From: Escarpia spicata
Taxonomy: Eukaryota > Annelida > Polychaeta > Sabellida > Siboglinidae
DNA length: 64,000 bases
Assembly (NCBI GenBank): GCA_963995525.1
Contig: OZ023206.1
Location: forward strand, 43,693,178-43,757,177
Direction: 5' to 3'
Shown: piece after piece, positions 63,216-64,000 of the stretch
Layout: each line of letters opens with the position of its first letter
Numbering within the stretch: the first letter of the stretch is position 1
Translations under genes and position numbers: made by a program
Notes under the pieces: generated by a model
Told to the model about the DNA's origin: nothing
Databases searched by the model: none
Seen by the model: the letters and a program-made list of their open reading frames with translations, nothing else

Positions 63216-64000
63216 ACATTAAGGATCCGTCCGCCGAAAAAAGTCCACTTAAAATACCGTTATGCTGTGATATGCATACATTTTGTTCGAACACTTTGAC
63301 ATGGGACATGTTTGTCTCGTGAGTACTGAATGTACTGCTGCTTTAGACAAGATAAAACATCAAATGGGGATGAGTTTTCACACCTATAACTTACGTAATA
63401 TGTTCTTGTAACTTACGTGACGGAGATAAAACGGTAACATGCATTCCCATTTGTGGTTAATCTAGTTATGTGTGTAGCTTGATATCAGTATAGCCTTCGT
63501 GAAGATTTGTAACATGCAAAACATCTATTTGGGGTAAGACCACATTAAGGATCCGTCCGCCGAAAAAAGTGCACTTAAAATACCGTTATGCTGTGATATG
63601 CATAAATTTGGTTCGAACACTTTGACATGGGACATGTTTGTCTCGTGAGTACTGAATGTACTGCTGCTTTAGACAAGATAAAACATCAAACGGGGATGAG
63701 TTTTCACACCTATAACTTACGTAATATGTTCTTGTAACTTACTTGACGGAGATAAAACGGTAACATGCATTCCCATTTGTGGTTAATCTAGTTATGTGTG
63801 TAGCTTCATATCAGTCTAGCCTTCGTGAAGATTTGTAACATGCAAAACATCTATTTGGGTTAAGACCACATTAAGGATCCGTCCGCCAAAAAAGTGCACT
63901 TAAAATACCGTTATGCTGTGATATGCATAAATTTTGTTACAACACTTTGACATGGGACATGTTTGTCTCGTGAGTACTGAATGTACTGCTGCTTTAGAAA
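63216..64000 (+). repeat. B, C and a partial D' at the right window edge
   Basis: Starts: 63216, 63542 and 63868. B has 'cagtatagcc', a mark shared only with B at 59305, so B-C here and at 59305-59956 are copies 3911 bp apart (12 monomers). The last monomer is cut after 133 bases; 'gctttagaaa' suggests D'. The array continues past the window. Confidence 0.87.

Larger units (their letters stand above)
1..64000 (+). repeat. Tandem satellite array, 325/326-bp monomer, 196 complete copies plus one partial
   Basis: Monomers start at 1, 327, 653, 979, 1304, 1630 and so on to 63868, each opening with 'acattaagg' or a one- or two-base variant of it. The mean spacing is about 325.9 bp. All copies point the same way and none is interrupted by unrelated sequence. 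Monomers of 325 bp are nearly always the D or J types, which lack one base at the A-tract at offset 21-27. Exceptions are the monomer at 979 (325 bp, deletion near 1276), the one at 20204 (328 bp, 2-base insertion) and the one at 32589 (327 bp, longer A-run). GC is about 37% in monomer 1. No frame stays open for a whole monomer, so it is not coding. Similarity between copies is high enough that most differ at only a few diagnostic sites. The organism is a eukaryote by architecture; the satellite family is not recognised. Confidence 0.98.

Noticed and set aside
1..64000. CRISPR array
   Set aside because: The period is regular, but the whole 326 bp is repeated and there are no unique spacers, no short repeat unit and no cas genes.
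1..64000. Tandem rRNA, 5S or histone gene cluster
   Set aside because: No recognisable rRNA, 5S internal promoter, tRNA or histone sequence in the monomer, and no coding frame.
1..64000. Telomeric or microsatellite repeat tracts
   Set aside because: No run of TTAGGG, TTTAGGG, TTAGG or a simple di- or trinucleotide repeat; the longest homopolymer is the A-tract near offset 22.

Overview
The whole window is one uninterrupted, head-to-tail satellite DNA array. I counted 196 complete monomers and a 133-base partial at the right edge, all in the same orientation, using the 'acattaagg' that overlaps a BamHI site (GGATCC) as monomer position 1. Almost every monomer is 325 or 326 bp; the exceptions are one of 327 (32589) and one of 328 (20204). 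A hand count of the first monomer gives about 37% GC. Both array edges lie outside the window. I see no gene, RNA gene, transposon, CRISPR array, unique spacer or inversion. This is the architecture of a eukaryotic chromosomal satellite (centromeric, pericentromeric, subtelomeric or heterochromatic knob). I do not recognise the family and cannot name the species.

The monomers are not interchangeable. Shared diagnostic bases sort them into recurring types (offsets are positions in a 326-bp monomer). A: t at 30, 'aaattgtg', a at 255. A': like A, but 'aaattttg' and usually 'tgaaatgg' (c146g). B: 'catacatt'. C: 'aaatttgg', 'aaacgggg' (t150c), 'cttcat' (g266c); right-hand copies also have 'cttacttg' (g202t). 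D: 'gccaaaaaag' (1-base deletion) with 'gttacaac'; D' adds 'gaaaag' and 'gtaagatg' (t184g). E: 'catatatttt', 'ggcaag' (a132g), 'ttttaac' (c164a). F: 'gcctaaaa', 'atatctttt', 'ttcacatggg', 'gatgattttt', 'cttatgtaa'. G: 'gtccac', 'gcgttccc' (a228g); G' has 'gtatgtctcg' (t97a) instead. H: 'gtgattact' (g108t) with 'ggcaag'. I: 'gttagaac', 'ggataag' (g157a), 'gttttgtg' (a253t). J: 1-base deletion, 'gttagaac', 'aatgtgttc' (a185g), usually 'gtgttgc' (a261t). K: 'gccaaaaaaag', 'aaattgtg', 'gctatagac', 'gatgaatttt'. L: 'gtccac', 'gttacaac', 'catatgtgg', 'gttttgtg'.

These types occur in repeated orders, forming higher-order repeats (HORs) that change along the array. 1-22 kb is a mosaic in which blocks of 4, 5, 8 and 9 monomers recur at offsets of 1303, 1630, 10104 and 8473 bp. 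22.2-28.7 kb holds a 2281-bp 7-mer repeated almost perfectly. 28.7-36.5 kb is transitional. From 36.5 kb type K opens HORs of 7, 10, 10, 8, 11, 11 and 5 monomers, then a longer unit that ends in a tandem duplication of G-H-I-A. Hybrid monomers, with the 5' part of one type and the 3' part of another, sit at many block joins, as expected from unequal crossing-over or gene conversion between out-of-register monomers.

There is no gene network to describe. The content of interest is the satellite's evolutionary record, its dyad-rich monomer, and its possible role in chromosome structure, which is inference. All type calls and block orders were read by eye; a self-alignment dot plot and a monomer tree would be the decisive checks.
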